A DNA stretch of 64,000 nucleotides from Anoxybacillus tepidamans PS2 (GTDB lineage Bacteria; Bacillota; Bacilli; Bacillales; Anoxybacillaceae), in NCBI RefSeq assembly GCF_000620165.1, contig NZ_JHVN01000014.1:1-64000 (forward strand), in the 5' to 3' direction. The position numbers and the translations under genes are program-made. This document shows positions 8,728-17,372 of the stretch, piece by piece. The notes under the pieces were generated by a model. It was given only the letters and a program-made list of their open reading frames with translations. It was not told the DNA's origin and ran no database searches. Position 1 is the first letter of the stretch; every line of letters begins with the position of its first letter.

Positions 8728-9510
8728 GTGATTCAAAGTATATTCGCTATCATCGGTCTCATTGCCATATTAGTTTTCATCGTATCACTTCTGCGAAAAA
8801 TATTTGTGAAAACTACCATTTACGAGTATGAGCGGGGGTTAAAATACTATAAAGGGAAATTTCAAGAAGTGCTTCAACCTGGACAATATTGGAGCAACAG
8901 CTTGACCACTTCGATCGAGGTGATCGACATCCGGCCGGCTGTACTCACGATTGCATCTCAAGAAGTGGCGACACAAGACAATATTTCGGTAAAAATCAGC
9001 CTCGTGTCCAGCTATGAAGTTGTGGACCCTTATGCGGCTACGATTAAAGTTCATAACTATTATGAGAACTTATATTTGACATTGCAGCTTTCTCTCCGGC
9101 AAATAGTCGGTTCGATAAAGCTGGATGAGCTTTTGGAAAAAAGAACGGCCATCGGCGAGCAGTTACTAGAATTGAGCCGCTCCAAGGTAGCTGAACTCGG
9201 CTTACAGCTTCATTCTGTCACTGTCAAGGATCTCGTCCTTCCGTCTGACCTAAAAAAAGCTTATATGCAAGTAATCAAGTCACAAAAAGAAGGGCTGGCT
9301 GTGCTGGAGAAAGCCAGAGGCGAAACCGCGGCATTGCGAAATCTTGCCAACGCCGCCAAAATGATAGAAAACAATCCAATGCTTCTGCAGCTTCGATTGC
9401 TACAGACTGTTGGCGAATCTTCAGGCAATACAGTCGTCATGAGCGCTCCGAATGTTCCGTTTCTTGTCAACGGGAAAAAAGAAAAAACGATGACGGACCA
9501 AAACGAATAA
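8728..9510 (+). CDS. SPFH/Band 7 (slipin-type) membrane protein
   Basis: 260 aa. A single N-terminal membrane helix is followed by YEYERGLKYYKGKFQEVLQPGQYW, the typical slipin entry, and by an SPFH domain (IDIRPAVLTI, TQDNISVKISLVSSYEV, VVKDL-like strand). A helical C-terminal part contains EKARGETAALRNLANAAKMIENNPMLLQLRLLQ. Such proteins oligomerise in membrane microdomains. The GTG at 8728 has AAAGGGGG 7 bases upstream; an ATG at 8710 lacks an RBS. The structured RNA ends about 20 bases before the gene, so it may control it. Confidence 0.85.
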   Translation: MIQSIFAIIGLIAILVFIVSLLRKIFVKTTIYEYERGLKYYKGKFQEVLQPGQYWSNSLTTSIEVIDIRPAVLTIASQEVATQDNISVKISLVSSYEVVDPYAATIKVHNYYENLYLTLQLSLRQIVGSIKLDELLEKRTAIGEQLLELSRSKVAELGLQLHSVTVKDLVLPSDLKKAYMQVIKSQKEGLAVLEKARGETAALRNLANAAKMIENNPMLLQLRLLQTVGESSGNTVVMSAPNVPFLVNGKKEKTMTDQNE

Positions 9511-9537
9511 GCGAATGACATAGCACTTCAAAAACAG

Positions 9538-9563
9538 TCGCCATCCTGTTTCGGTGATGGCGA
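9538..9563. terminator. Bidirectional terminator
   Basis: TCGCCATC pairs with GATGGCGA between the converging SPFH and methyltransferase genes; T-rich on the minus side. Confidence 0.7.
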
Positions 9564-9566
9564 TTG

Positions 9567-10502
9567 TCATTGAATTTTAGTAATATGCGTCGCTTGCCCC
9601 CAAACTTCCACAAAAAACGATTCGTTCGATGCCATGAGCAATTCTTCCATAAATGGCAGGCGCGGCGCATAAATAAAACTCCCGCCCACTTTGAGCGATG
9701 TCAATATTTCCATATACTTCTGAGCGTACGTCGTAAAATCTCCATCCACTCTTAAGTGATGGTGCATAAAGTGGTTCGAAAACGCCATATGGGAAATAAT
9801 CGTACCCCACGTATCTGGCTCTAACACACACTCCAGCCAATTCACATTGAACAAATAGCCCCCTTCTTCCACATTGCGGTCGGCCCCGTACGCCTCATAT
9901 CCATTCTCCCTAAGGAAATGAACGAGATGGGCTTGTGAACCGCATCCTAAATCTAAAATGGGCTGCTCGATGCTTTCAAGGTCGATATGCAACAATTCGA
10001 TTTGAAACTCTGGACTGTATTCCGCGCATTTCACCTCAAACAAATAAGGTGCGTCCATATATTTTTTGAATATTTCCGTCCCGTTCGACGCGAATAAAAA
10101 TGACCGCAAGTTTCGGTAATGGGAACGAAACAATTCGCGAATGTCACGATCGGAAATGTCCTGTTTTCTTGCTAGCAAACTCATCCGGTCAAATAAATCG
10201 TCATAAATATGTTCCAGCTCGCGGCAATCCTCGAAGCGAAAATTTAAATATTGATTCACATCGGTAAACAATTTAACGGTTTTGTCGGCAGCGTATTGGA
10301 GTAACCGCTCATACGTACCGTTTTTCTTTGCCTCTTGAATGAACATCGCAATCTCTCCAGCCCGATGCTTTAAAAGCTTCGCCGTTTCCGGGGAAGGCGA
10401 CAATATAGGCTCTCCTTGCATCGACTCGTAAAAAAGGCTTTTATTCCGATTATGAAGCAGTTGCTGATCGATCGCATTTTGAAAATCAGAAAAAGTAAAC
10501 AT
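9567..10502 (-). CDS. Class I SAM-dependent methyltransferase
   Basis: 311 aa. A helical N-terminal region of about 160 residues precedes a Rossmann methyltransferase core with PILDLGCGSQAHLVHFL (motif I) and GYEAYGADRN (motif II). The acceptor is unknown. The long helical N-terminus is unusual for small-molecule methyltransferases and may bind the substrate. RBS AGGAGG is six bases upstream of the ATG. Confidence 0.8.
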   Translation of the reverse strand: MFTFSDFQNAIDQQLLHNRNKSLFYESMQGEPILSPSPETAKLLKHRAGEIAMFIQEAKKNGTYERLLQYAADKTVKLFTDVNQYLNFRFEDCRELEHIYDDLFDRMSLLARKQDISDRDIRELFRSHYRNLRSFLFASNGTEIFKKYMDAPYLFEVKCAEYSPEFQIELLHIDLESIEQPILDLGCGSQAHLVHFLRENGYEAYGADRNVEEGGYLFNVNWLECVLEPDTWGTIISHMAFSNHFMHHHLRVDGDFTTYAQKYMEILTSLKVGGSFIYAPRLPFMEELLMASNESFFVEVWGQATHITKIQ

Positions 10503-10794
10503 GTTTTTTCCTCCTATGTCAAACTAACACAATTCTCAAACTACATTAGTCTATCTTGATCAGTATTGCTAACTTTCATTCTTCTCTCTACTACTTTTCT
10601 AGTTGGAACTATGCGATTTGAGAATGCCTGTCTCACAAAAAAAGCAATACGTGCCGAGTATCTTCTATGTATTCACTAAAACATTGTTGATCACTAATGT
10701 TTCCTCCTTCTTAGACCCCTTAATTATTTGTGACACTCTCCTAATTTATATACTTTTGCTCAAGGTACTCGCGGTATCGAGTAAAATAAATAAA

Positions 10795-10821
10795 GCATTG
10801 AAAGATCAAAGCTTTCAATGC
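10795..10821 (-). terminator. Intrinsic terminator of the 169-aa membrane protein gene
   Basis: GCATTGAAAG pairs with CTTTCAATGC, followed on the minus strand by TTTATTTATTTT. The rest of 10503-10852 shows no convincing gene. Confidence 0.75.
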
Positions 10822-10852
10822 CTTCAACAGAGAATGCGACTAAGGAACAAAT

Positions 10853-11362
10853 TCATTGGAAAATGATCATGATGATCGAAATAAATAAAACCACCAACGC
10901 CATTCCCGCGGCAACGAACCACGCCCGATAGTTGCGATTCGTTGTTTTTCGAAAGTGTCCCGCTAAAACACCCGCCACAAAAACAAACCAATGCCAAGGA
11001 AGGTACAACATTAACAACATCCCTAACGCGTAATCGTTTGGGTCGTTGAACATCGGTATTTTCAGTATACCAATGAGAGGAATACATAAAAGAAACACAG
11101 CTATATTTATAAGCGGAACATAAAGCATAAAAATCCATTTTCCCGTTTCGCTTTTGTGTACAAGGTTCATTGTAATCCAAAAATGAAGGGCGCTTGTCAA
11201 CAAGAGACTAACTATAAAAACAATGCCCAATAAATCCCCATAATCATTTGATGAATAGCGGGATCCATTGTCCACATATACCCACACGTAGTAGAAACAT
11301 AACGATACAAATAAAAATCCTGCAGAAATAAAAGCAATGTAAAACGTCCGGACAAAATTCAT
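10853..11362 (-). CDS. Membrane protein, unknown function
   Basis: 169 aa with four to five hydrophobic helices (FYIAFISAGFLFVSLCFYYVWVY, GIVFIVSLLLTSALHFWI, WIFMLYVPLINIAVFLLCIPL, LLMLYLPWHWFVFVAGVLAG, WFVAAGMALVVLFISIIMI). A basic loop (HFRKTTNRNYR) precedes the last helix. I do not recognise the family. RBS AGAGGTG is present 4 bases before ATG. Confidence 0.65.
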   Translation of the reverse strand: MNFVRTFYIAFISAGFLFVSLCFYYVWVYVDNGSRYSSNDYGDLLGIVFIVSLLLTSALHFWITMNLVHKSETGKWIFMLYVPLINIAVFLLCIPLIGILKIPMFNDPNDYALGMLLMLYLPWHWFVFVAGVLAGHFRKTTNRNYRAWFVAAGMALVVLFISIIMIIFQ

Positions 11363-11587
11363 GGGACACCTCTTCTGCTTCTTCTTGTTGCTGTATGTAC
11401 TTTATTTATACTATAAACTTCCTGGTCGCAAAAGACGATATTTTGTGCTAATCCAACATCTTCAATAACCTCTCTTACTACCTCAGCAACCGGAAATCCC
11501 ATGTACTTACAAACTGTTCCTAAGATGCGGCCAATCATACATGCAGAAACATAAAACCGCACAAACTAGATATCGGAGGTGTTGTCC

Positions 11588-11728
11588 ATGGAAAAAAATG
11601 CTTTTAAAAGCGATGTGAAAGAATGTGAACTGCCTACAGAAAGAAAGACACAATTTCAGTCGAATTCAAGCGATGATAAAGAAATGCAAGGAGATTATTA
11701 CGATTTATACGAGGATGACCGCCTCTAA
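11588..11728 (+). CDS. Small acidic protein, 46 aa, unknown
   Basis: Hydrophilic and acidic, ending in YYDLYEDDRL. The start is supported by GGAGGTG seven bases upstream, and a strong terminator follows at 11753-11776. These two signals, rather than family membership, support it as a gene. Function unknown. Confidence 0.6.
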   Translation: MEKNAFKSDVKECELPTERKTQFQSNSSDDKEMQGDYYDLYEDDRL

Positions 11729-11752
11729 ACACTGTGCTCCATTTTTCATGAT

Positions 11753-11776
11753 AGCCGCCTTTCAAAAAAGGCGGCT
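11753..11776. terminator. Bidirectional terminator
   Basis: AGCCGCCTTT pairs with AAAGGCGGCT between converging genes; T-rich on the plus side. Confidence 0.85.
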
Positions 11777-11790
11777 TTGTTTATCCTTTA

Positions 11791-12816
11791 TCAGCACGGC
11801 GCATAATTAGGATTGCCATGTCGCTTGCAGCCAAACAAATAGCAGTCGCTCTCGATAATCGGTTCATACTTCCATACAGGTTGTTCCCCCTCCATGATTC
11901 GCTCCACCAAATTCTCCAATACAGCGATGTCTTCTTTTAGTTCATTGATATACTCTTCTTTTCTTCCATATTCCCATTCTCCGTCATCAGCGAGGGTCGC
12001 TTTCATTTCATCTAATTTATGATGAATGATAGATTGGGCGATTTCCTTCATTTCATCGCAACGGTCCAACTGCTTGAGCGCAAAAAAATAGGGCGCTATA
12101 TCGTCTATTGTATAATAAAGCAACTGGAGTTTGTCGTAAATGGCGCGAAGAGAAACATAATCCCCCATGATATAATAAATATGGGCGACTTCAACCTCTA
12201 CACCTTCCTCCACTTCTTCATTCATATCCAATAGGCGTTTTGCGAGTTGCCGGGCCTCCTCGCGTCTTCCTAGTTGAGCTAAAGTGACACCATAATTCAA
12301 CAACGGATACAAGCTTAAGTCCGCTTCCTTTCTTTCCAAGTTCGACAAACTAAAATGCTCCGCTGCTTTTTCTAAAAAGCCTGTTTTATAATAACAAACT
12401 CCTAAGTTGTTCAAGTTTTGCCAAGTTGGTTGAATGGCGACCGCCGTTTGCAGCACTTTTTTAGCTTCGCGATAACGGCCGCTGGCTGCATAAATTTCAC
12501 CTAATAAACTGTATGGAATGTGCGATGACGGACGATATTGAATCGCTTTTTGCAGAAGTCTAATCGCTTCTTTTTCTTTCTTCCGCCATACGCCTTCTCC
12601 TAACGACTCCCCTTCATAATAATAAAAATACGCCAAATTATTGAGTGATTGTATATGAGGTTGAATGGCAGCCGCTTTTTCAAGTTGGAAAAACGCACCC
12701 GCAAAATCGTTGATTTCCATTAATGCAATCGCAAGTTCGTTTCGTAAGCAAGCATTGTCAGGCTCGTTCTGAAGTTGTTTCTGTAATCGTTTAACTAGTT
12801 CGTTAAAGTTAGTCAC
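11791..12816 (-). CDS. TPR-repeat protein
   Basis: About 341 aa made of helical tetratricopeptide-like repeats: NELAIALMEINDFAGAFFQLEKAAAIQP, PYSLLGEIYAASGRYREAKKVL, NNLGVCYYKTGFLEKAAEHF. The C-terminus carries a Cys/His-containing tail (CYLFGCKRHG). TPR proteins act as protein-interaction scaffolds; no partner is evident. The GTG at 12816 has GGGGAG 8 bases upstream. The ATG at 12822 sits too close to that site, and the ATG at 12855 has none. Confidence 0.75.
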   Translation of the reverse strand: MTNFNELVKRLQKQLQNEPDNACLRNELAIALMEINDFAGAFFQLEKAAAIQPHIQSLNNLAYFYYYEGESLGEGVWRKKEKEAIRLLQKAIQYRPSSHIPYSLLGEIYAASGRYREAKKVLQTAVAIQPTWQNLNNLGVCYYKTGFLEKAAEHFSLSNLERKEADLSLYPLLNYGVTLAQLGRREEARQLAKRLLDMNEEVEEGVEVEVAHIYYIMGDYVSLRAIYDKLQLLYYTIDDIAPYFFALKQLDRCDEMKEIAQSIIHHKLDEMKATLADDGEWEYGRKEEYINELKEDIAVLENLVERIMEGEQPVWKYEPIIESDCYLFGCKRHGNPNYAPC

Positions 12817-12880
12817 TCGCATTTCTCCCCATTTGCATATTTCTAAAAATGTCAAGCCTATCTCTAGATTATTGCCACAT

Positions 12881-12919
12881 AAAACAACAAGTTCAGCTAT
12901 GTGCCGAACTTGTTGTTTT
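12881..12919 (-). terminator. Intrinsic terminator of the M48 protease gene
   Basis: A 14-bp perfect stem (AAAACAACAAGTTC with its complement) ends in TTTT on the minus strand, 60 bases after the protease gene. Confidence 0.85.
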
Positions 12920-12978
12920 CATTTAGATACTTGTTAGCAACATCATTGTTTCAGCCATATAATCCAAAACGACATCCG

Positions 12979-14853
12979 CTACGAAATCGAAAGGCTTTCC
13001 CCCTTCTCTTTTCGATACAATGGCTTTCCAGCTGCTTTTGCGATGGCTGATAGTATACGTCTTTCATTGTTTAATATAACGATAGTTGTATTCGTTATAG
13101 CTCCTTCGAATGTTCTTGCATACTTTTCATACAATTGCTCTTCGATTTCTTCTGCATAGTTTTCAACGACGAGCGCCAAAATATAATACGGCCTTTCCGG
13201 CATCGCCTTTATCGTTTTTTTCACCAAATACGCTTCCATAATTTCTTCATGCTTCTCTATCTGCTCCAAGCACGCTGCGATTTCCTCTTGCGATTGATCG
13301 TGTGAAACAAAATGGTCATCTACCGATATACGTTCCATCTCCTGTTCCACTTCTTCTAATGTTTCCAACCAGCGCACATATCTTTCTCTCGCTCGTTCAA
13401 AGTTCTTTTCGTCGTCGCTCATGTCATAATACCAACAAATCGTTTCTAAAGCGGGCTCACGGCACTCCCAACTTAGTTCTGCTGCTCGTTCCAGCAATTT
13501 CAGTCCTTCTTCTTTCTTGTCTTCCACCAAGATTTTTCCTAACGCTAAATAAGCGAGCGCGGTGTCTTCATTAGCCGGAAATGAATGAATAATCTTCTCG
13601 TACATTGGAATTGCTTCGGTTGTGCTCTTAAACTTCTCAGTCAAAACCGCTTTTTCTAGCAACGCATTTAAATCGTCTACTTCTGTTGCGGCTAATTCCT
13701 CTAATCGCTTTCTTTCATCGCGATATTGCGCCACCTGTTCTTGCCATTCTTCTTCATTATACTCTTTCCACATTTGATCAAAATGTTCCAGAATTTGCTC
13801 GGCATTATTGAAATAAAAATGGAGCGCTTGTTCTTTGCCAATTTCCACAAGCTGTGGCTCGACATGTAAAGAGGCGAGACGGTCTTTTAAGCTCGGATGT
13901 GTATCCGTCACGCTGCTCTCTTCGGCCAATTCTTCGTTTAAGTAGCTTAAATACCTTTCTTTGTTTATCTCCCGTATTTTTCGAGCGAAATCCGAATATG
14001 GGTGCGGTACTGATCCATCGATGACGGATTGTTCAAATAATTCATCATAAAAATCCCGATAATAGTAAGGGCCCGTCATTGCTAAAACGCACAGCGCCTC
14101 AGCTTTGTCTTTATAGCTTGTTACTTGAGCCGCTGCTCGGTCCGCTTCATATTCTTGCTGCCTAGCTAATACAAACGTGTAAGCGTCATAACGCGGACAG
14201 TACCACTTGAAGAACCACCGGAACAAAAACGTACCGAACTGTTCATTTTTCTCTAGCGAATATAAAAGCCTTTCCCACGTATACCGAACCCGATATATTT
14301 TGGCGCCAAAAGCCGTATCCGCATGCGAAATATGAGCCAGCTCGTGGGCTAACACCGCTTTAAGCTGTGCAGGAGTCAATGTTAACAATAAAGGAAGCCC
14401 TAGTATGAGCACGTTTTGTTTAGGACCGAATAAACCAAATTTCGGAATTTGCGTTACCGCTGCATTCAATTCGCTAGTAAGTACGACCGCATGGATTTTA
14501 GGAGTTTTCATTTTTACGCGTAAATCTTCCAAAATGCGAAACAGCTCGATGGCTTCCTGTTTTTGTACATAATATCCTGCTGGCATCTCCATTCTAAACA
14601 GCAACGCTTTTAAAATGAAAAACGATAAAGACAGTGTTAGCACGAGTAGCTTTAGTCCTCCAAACGTGAATCCGTCTTCTAAAAACATCGATATCGAAAC
14701 GCCAAATAAAAAAATAAAGATGCCTAAAAACACGAGAACGTAGCCATAACCTAGACCCGTAAGTCCAAGCACTTTAAGACGGTATAAATTCGGTCGACGA
14801 GACGCCTCCTTTTCGAGTTCGTTTACTAAAGCTATAAACCTTTCTTTTGTCAT
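12979..14853 (-). CDS. M48-family (HtpX/Ste24-like) membrane zinc metalloprotease with TPR-like tail
   Basis: 624 aa. Two hydrophobic hairpins lie at about residues 28-58 and 66-88, then the zinc-binding HELAH at about 170-174. The third ligand is likely the Glu in RQQEYEADRAAA, typical of M48. A long C-terminal part contains helical TPR-like repeats (AIPMYEKIIHSFPANEDTALAYLALGKIL). M48 proteases degrade or mature membrane proteins. ATG at 14853 follows GGGGGAGG; an upstream in-frame start (14871) lacks a good site. Much longer than HtpX (about 290 aa), because of the tail. Confidence 0.85.
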   Translation of the reverse strand: MTKERFIALVNELEKEASRRPNLYRLKVLGLTGLGYGYVLVFLGIFIFLFGVSISMFLEDGFTFGGLKLLVLTLSLSFFILKALLFRMEMPAGYYVQKQEAIELFRILEDLRVKMKTPKIHAVVLTSELNAAVTQIPKFGLFGPKQNVLILGLPLLLTLTPAQLKAVLAHELAHISHADTAFGAKIYRVRYTWERLLYSLEKNEQFGTFLFRWFFKWYCPRYDAYTFVLARQQEYEADRAAAQVTSYKDKAEALCVLAMTGPYYYRDFYDELFEQSVIDGSVPHPYSDFARKIREINKERYLSYLNEELAEESSVTDTHPSLKDRLASLHVEPQLVEIGKEQALHFYFNNAEQILEHFDQMWKEYNEEEWQEQVAQYRDERKRLEELAATEVDDLNALLEKAVLTEKFKSTTEAIPMYEKIIHSFPANEDTALAYLALGKILVEDKKEEGLKLLERAAELSWECREPALETICWYYDMSDDEKNFERARERYVRWLETLEEVEQEMERISVDDHFVSHDQSQEEIAACLEQIEKHEEIMEAYLVKKTIKAMPERPYYILALVVENYAEEIEEQLYEKYARTFEGAITNTTIVILNNERRILSAIAKAAGKPLYRKEKGESLSIS

Positions 14854-15009
14854 TATTTCCTCCCCCGCCATTGAGTATTTCAGTTAATATTATATATGAC
14901 TTCAACTTGACGATAATAGACTACCTTTATTGGTAATCATTTGAATAACACGCTTCTAAAAGTTGAAGCGTCATACATGTATCAATAAGCTTAAGAAGCA
15001 GGGTGTTTC

Positions 15010-15218
15010 TTATCTATTTTCAAACCATTGTTGAACCGCTTGGAACAATGCGACCCCATTTTCGATTAAGTTCAAAACGTCTTCGATGGAAGTTTCGTCA
15101 GGATCACAGCGCTGCACATGCTTATAAAATCTTCTCCGACATGCTTGGTGTACATTTCAACAGTCCGCTGAACGGTGGATTTCGCTTCTTCTTTTACATT
15201 CAAGACATCGATTACCAT
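15010..15218 (-). pseudogene. Small protein gene with a one-base frameshift
   Basis: ATG at 15218 has GGGAGGG five bases upstream and starts MVIDVLNVKEEAKSTVQRTVE. The frame stops at 15072. Adding one T in the TTTT run near residue 31 joins it to a second coherent frame (KHVQRCDPDETSIEDVLNLI, then a tail ending FENR) that stops at 15010. The total length of 209 nt fits a 69-aa gene lacking one base. Family unknown; mostly helical. It lies just downstream of rsgI, on the same strand but after its terminator. The indel is either real or a sequencing error. Confidence 0.5.
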
Positions 15219-15261
15219 TTCATCCCTCCCAAAAAAAGCAACATACCTTTTGTACAATGTA

Positions 15262-15288
15262 AAACCCCGCTCTTATCGGAGCAGGGGT
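15262..15288 (-). terminator. Terminator formed by the end of rsgI
   Basis: CCCCTGCTC pairs with GAGCGGGG across the rsgI stop codon, followed by TTTT on the minus strand. Confidence 0.75.
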
Positions 15289-16520
15289 AATCTTATATTT
15301 TCTATTCTTTTTTCTATTGTTTCTTTTCTTTCTCCTCTTTTTTCTCTTTTGTCTTGTTCTCCTTTCAATTGCCTTTTCTCATTTCTTCCTTTGCAATCTT
15401 TTGTGTCCTCTTTCTCTATTTTTGAATGTTCTTTCGGCCAACGACTCCTCTTTTCTTTTTCACGATTGCCCCGCTGTAGATACTTTTTTTCGGATTCAAA
15501 ATCAAAAATGCCCCTTTTTGTTTTTTCGTGATGATCGTTATGACTGTGTTGTCGCTGTTGAAATTTTGGCAGTTCTACTTCTTTAGCATTGTGCTTCTTC
15601 TCCATTTCTGTTTGCATCTTCGTTTCGTTTTTCTCCACTTCCGGCTTCTTCTCATTCATCGGTTTTTTATTATGTTCCATTTGTTGTTTATTATTTTGCT
15701 GTAGTTGCTGATTTTGCTTCGGGTGTTGTTTATTTTGTTCTGACTGTTGTTTGTTTTGGTCTGGCTGTTGTTTATTTTGTTCTAATTGCTGTTTGTTTTG
15801 GTCTGGCGACGGTTCAATCATTTTTTTAATTTCTGCAGCTGATTTCTCTTTAATTTCTGCAACAGGCACTCCTTTGTTTTCGGCAATCGCTAATTTATTT
15901 GGAGAAACCCCTAATTTTTTCGCCTCATCATGCGTTCGTTTATTCATTTGAATAACTGCGACGGTCAAGTTCCTTTTTTGCTCGACGGTATGAATGGTTT
16001 TATCGATCTGTTCGTCGACCATTTTGCTTCTTTTGTTGAGAGGAGTGACGGAAATGATAACATCTCGCTCGTTCTTTAAATAGCCGTGCTCTTCACTTCG
16101 ATCAATGATGTCTTCCATCACATCAACCAATTTTTTGTCTTTCCAATGTTTGAGTAAACGAATGATCGTTTTCCCATCTTCGTTATATGCTCTGATGTCT
16201 GTAACCGTTTGCATATTGTCAATCGACATTTCAATGCTTGGATTAATGTCGAGCGCTACATAAGCGTAAGCACTGTTTGTACTAAAGTTCATTAAGAACG
16301 GAATAACTATTAATAACAAAACTAGTGCGAAAGCAAATCGAGGGGTTTTTCGAACCCATAATATTCGTCCTACGCTTCTCTTTTCCTCTTGATGTGGTGA
16401 AAATGAAATCTCTTCACCGACTTGGTGCTCTTTATCTTTTTTCACCTTCAAAAACTCGCCATCAGAGGTCATAACGATGTAATAACGTTTACCCGCTTCC
16501 ATAACAATTCCATTTTTCAT
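15273..16520 (-). CDS. rsgI: Anti-sigma-I factor RsgI
   Basis: 415 aa. The N-terminal RsgI domain (GIVMEAGKRYYIVMTSDGEFLKVKK) binds SigI in the cytosol. One membrane helix follows at about residues 62-80 (FAFALVLLLIVIPFLMNF), then the conserved extracellular region YVALDINPSIEMSID. The C-terminal 180 residues are a low-complexity tail of Q/N/K repeats (QNKQQ units) followed by Lys/Glu-rich stretches, replacing the sensor domains of clostridial RsgI. It overlaps sigI by four bases (ATGA), implying translational coupling. RBS GGGGTG lies inside sigI. Confidence 0.93.
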   Translation of the reverse strand: MKNGIVMEAGKRYYIVMTSDGEFLKVKKDKEHQVGEEISFSPHQEEKRSVGRILWVRKTPRFAFALVLLLIVIPFLMNFSTNSAYAYVALDINPSIEMSIDNMQTVTDIRAYNEDGKTIIRLLKHWKDKKLVDVMEDIIDRSEEHGYLKNERDVIISVTPLNKRSKMVDEQIDKTIHTVEQKRNLTVAVIQMNKRTHDEAKKLGVSPNKLAIAENKGVPVAEIKEKSAAEIKKMIEPSPDQNKQQLEQNKQQPDQNKQQSEQNKQHPKQNQQLQQNNKQQMEHNKKPMNEKKPEVEKNETKMQTEMEKKHNAKEVELPKFQQRQHSHNDHHEKTKRGIFDFESEKKYLQRGNREKEKRSRWPKEHSKIEKEDTKDCKGRNEKRQLKGEQDKREKRGERKETIEKRIENIRLPLLR

Positions 16521-17245
16521 TTTTTCACCCCCTTTAAATATTCTTTCAAATAAATATAATCTTCTGAAAGAAGAACGACGAGCGCAATTAAATATTTTCG
16601 GTTTCTCTCAAGTGTTTTCCGACTTACATCAACTAAATCGGACACTTCCTTAATAGGAAGCTTTTTTTTATCAAATAATTGCCGTTTTAAATTTTCATGC
16701 TGTAAAATCGTTTTCGCAATCTGTAACGTTGTCTCCCTCGTGTCTTTATGCTTTGGAGAATGTTCGGTTAAATCAAGCATTGTAATCCCAAATTCCTTTA
16801 GCTTTTCAGCATAGTGGCGGATTTCTTCTTTTCGCTGCTCTATTTCAATTTGTTTTTGATATTGTTCGCTCGTTGCTTTAATTTCATATGGATTTTCCAT
16901 ATCCTCTTCCCGTTCATCGAGCGAATAATTGTCATTCCTTTTTTCTTTTCGAATGTAATCAATAACACGGCGTTTAATGACCAAGCTTGCGAAAGATAAA
17001 AAACGGCTCCCTTTATCAGGTGTATATTTTTCAATCGCTTCGTTAAAAGCAATTAATCCGATACTAAACTCGTCATCATATTTCGGTTCAATTTTCCTTT
17101 TGCATACTTCTGAAACCTTCGTTGCGATAAACGGTTTGTATTGCTCAATAAAATCATCTAATTGATCGACGTCTCCATTTTGGAATTGCTCAATGACCTG
17201 TTCGATTTCATTGTCTTTTCTCTTTCTAAACAAACTGCGAAGCAT
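16517..17245 (-). CDS. sigI: RNA polymerase sigma factor SigI
   Basis: 242 aa, matching the family length (about 250). Region 2-like sequence includes PFIATKVSEV, SIGLIAFNEAIEKYTPDKGSRFLSFA and KRRVIDYIRKE. The C-terminal region contains a helix-turn-helix (PIKEVSDLVDVSRKTLERNRKYL). In B. subtilis SigI responds to heat and cell-wall stress. The ATG at 17245 has AAGGGGTG upstream; the frame extends further but into the promoter. It is co-transcribed with rsgI. Confidence 0.93.
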   Translation of the reverse strand: MLRSLFRKRKDNEIEQVIEQFQNGDVDQLDDFIEQYKPFIATKVSEVCKRKIEPKYDDEFSIGLIAFNEAIEKYTPDKGSRFLSFASLVIKRRVIDYIRKEKRNDNYSLDEREEDMENPYEIKATSEQYQKQIEIEQRKEEIRHYAEKLKEFGITMLDLTEHSPKHKDTRETTLQIAKTILQHENLKRQLFDKKKLPIKEVSDLVDVSRKTLERNRKYLIALVVLLSEDYIYLKEYLKGVKK

Positions 17246-17272
17246 TTCTTCACCCCTTGCCTTCCTTATGAT

Positions 17273-17302
17273 ATTCGTAACGCCAGCCATTTTTATGGGG
17301 GT
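17273..17302 (-). promoter_or_regulatory. Putative SigI-type promoter of sigI-rsgI
   Basis: On the minus strand ACCCCC (17297-17302) is followed at once by an A-rich stretch and, about 19 bases on, by CGAAT (17273-17277). ACCCC plus A-rich spacer and CGAA are the described SigI promoter elements of bacilli. The TSS would be just upstream of the sigI RBS, giving autoregulation. Confidence 0.6.
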
Positions 17303-17336
17303 GTCGCCATCAACTTTCATAAAATCAGTATACATC

Positions 17337-17363
17337 AAAAAAGCCCTCTTTGAGAGAGGGCTT
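17337..17363 (-). terminator. Intrinsic terminator
   Basis: AAGCCCTCT pairs with AGAGGGCTT, followed by TTTTTT on the minus strand, ending the charged secreted protein gene. Confidence 0.88.
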
Positions 17364-17372
17364 GCTTGGTAA

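Noticed and set aside
8556-8831. 91-aa plus-strand frame across the structured RNA
   Set aside because: No RBS; it crosses the conserved stems and the SPFH start in another frame.
10603-10866. 87-aa plus-strand frame
   Set aside because: No RBS, overlaps the terminator and the end of the 169-aa membrane gene, and no recognisable domain.
11359-11562. 67-aa minus-strand frame overlapping the membrane protein start
   Set aside because: No clear RBS, and the tail (TATRRSRRG) reads through a purine-rich RBS region; more likely untranslated leader.
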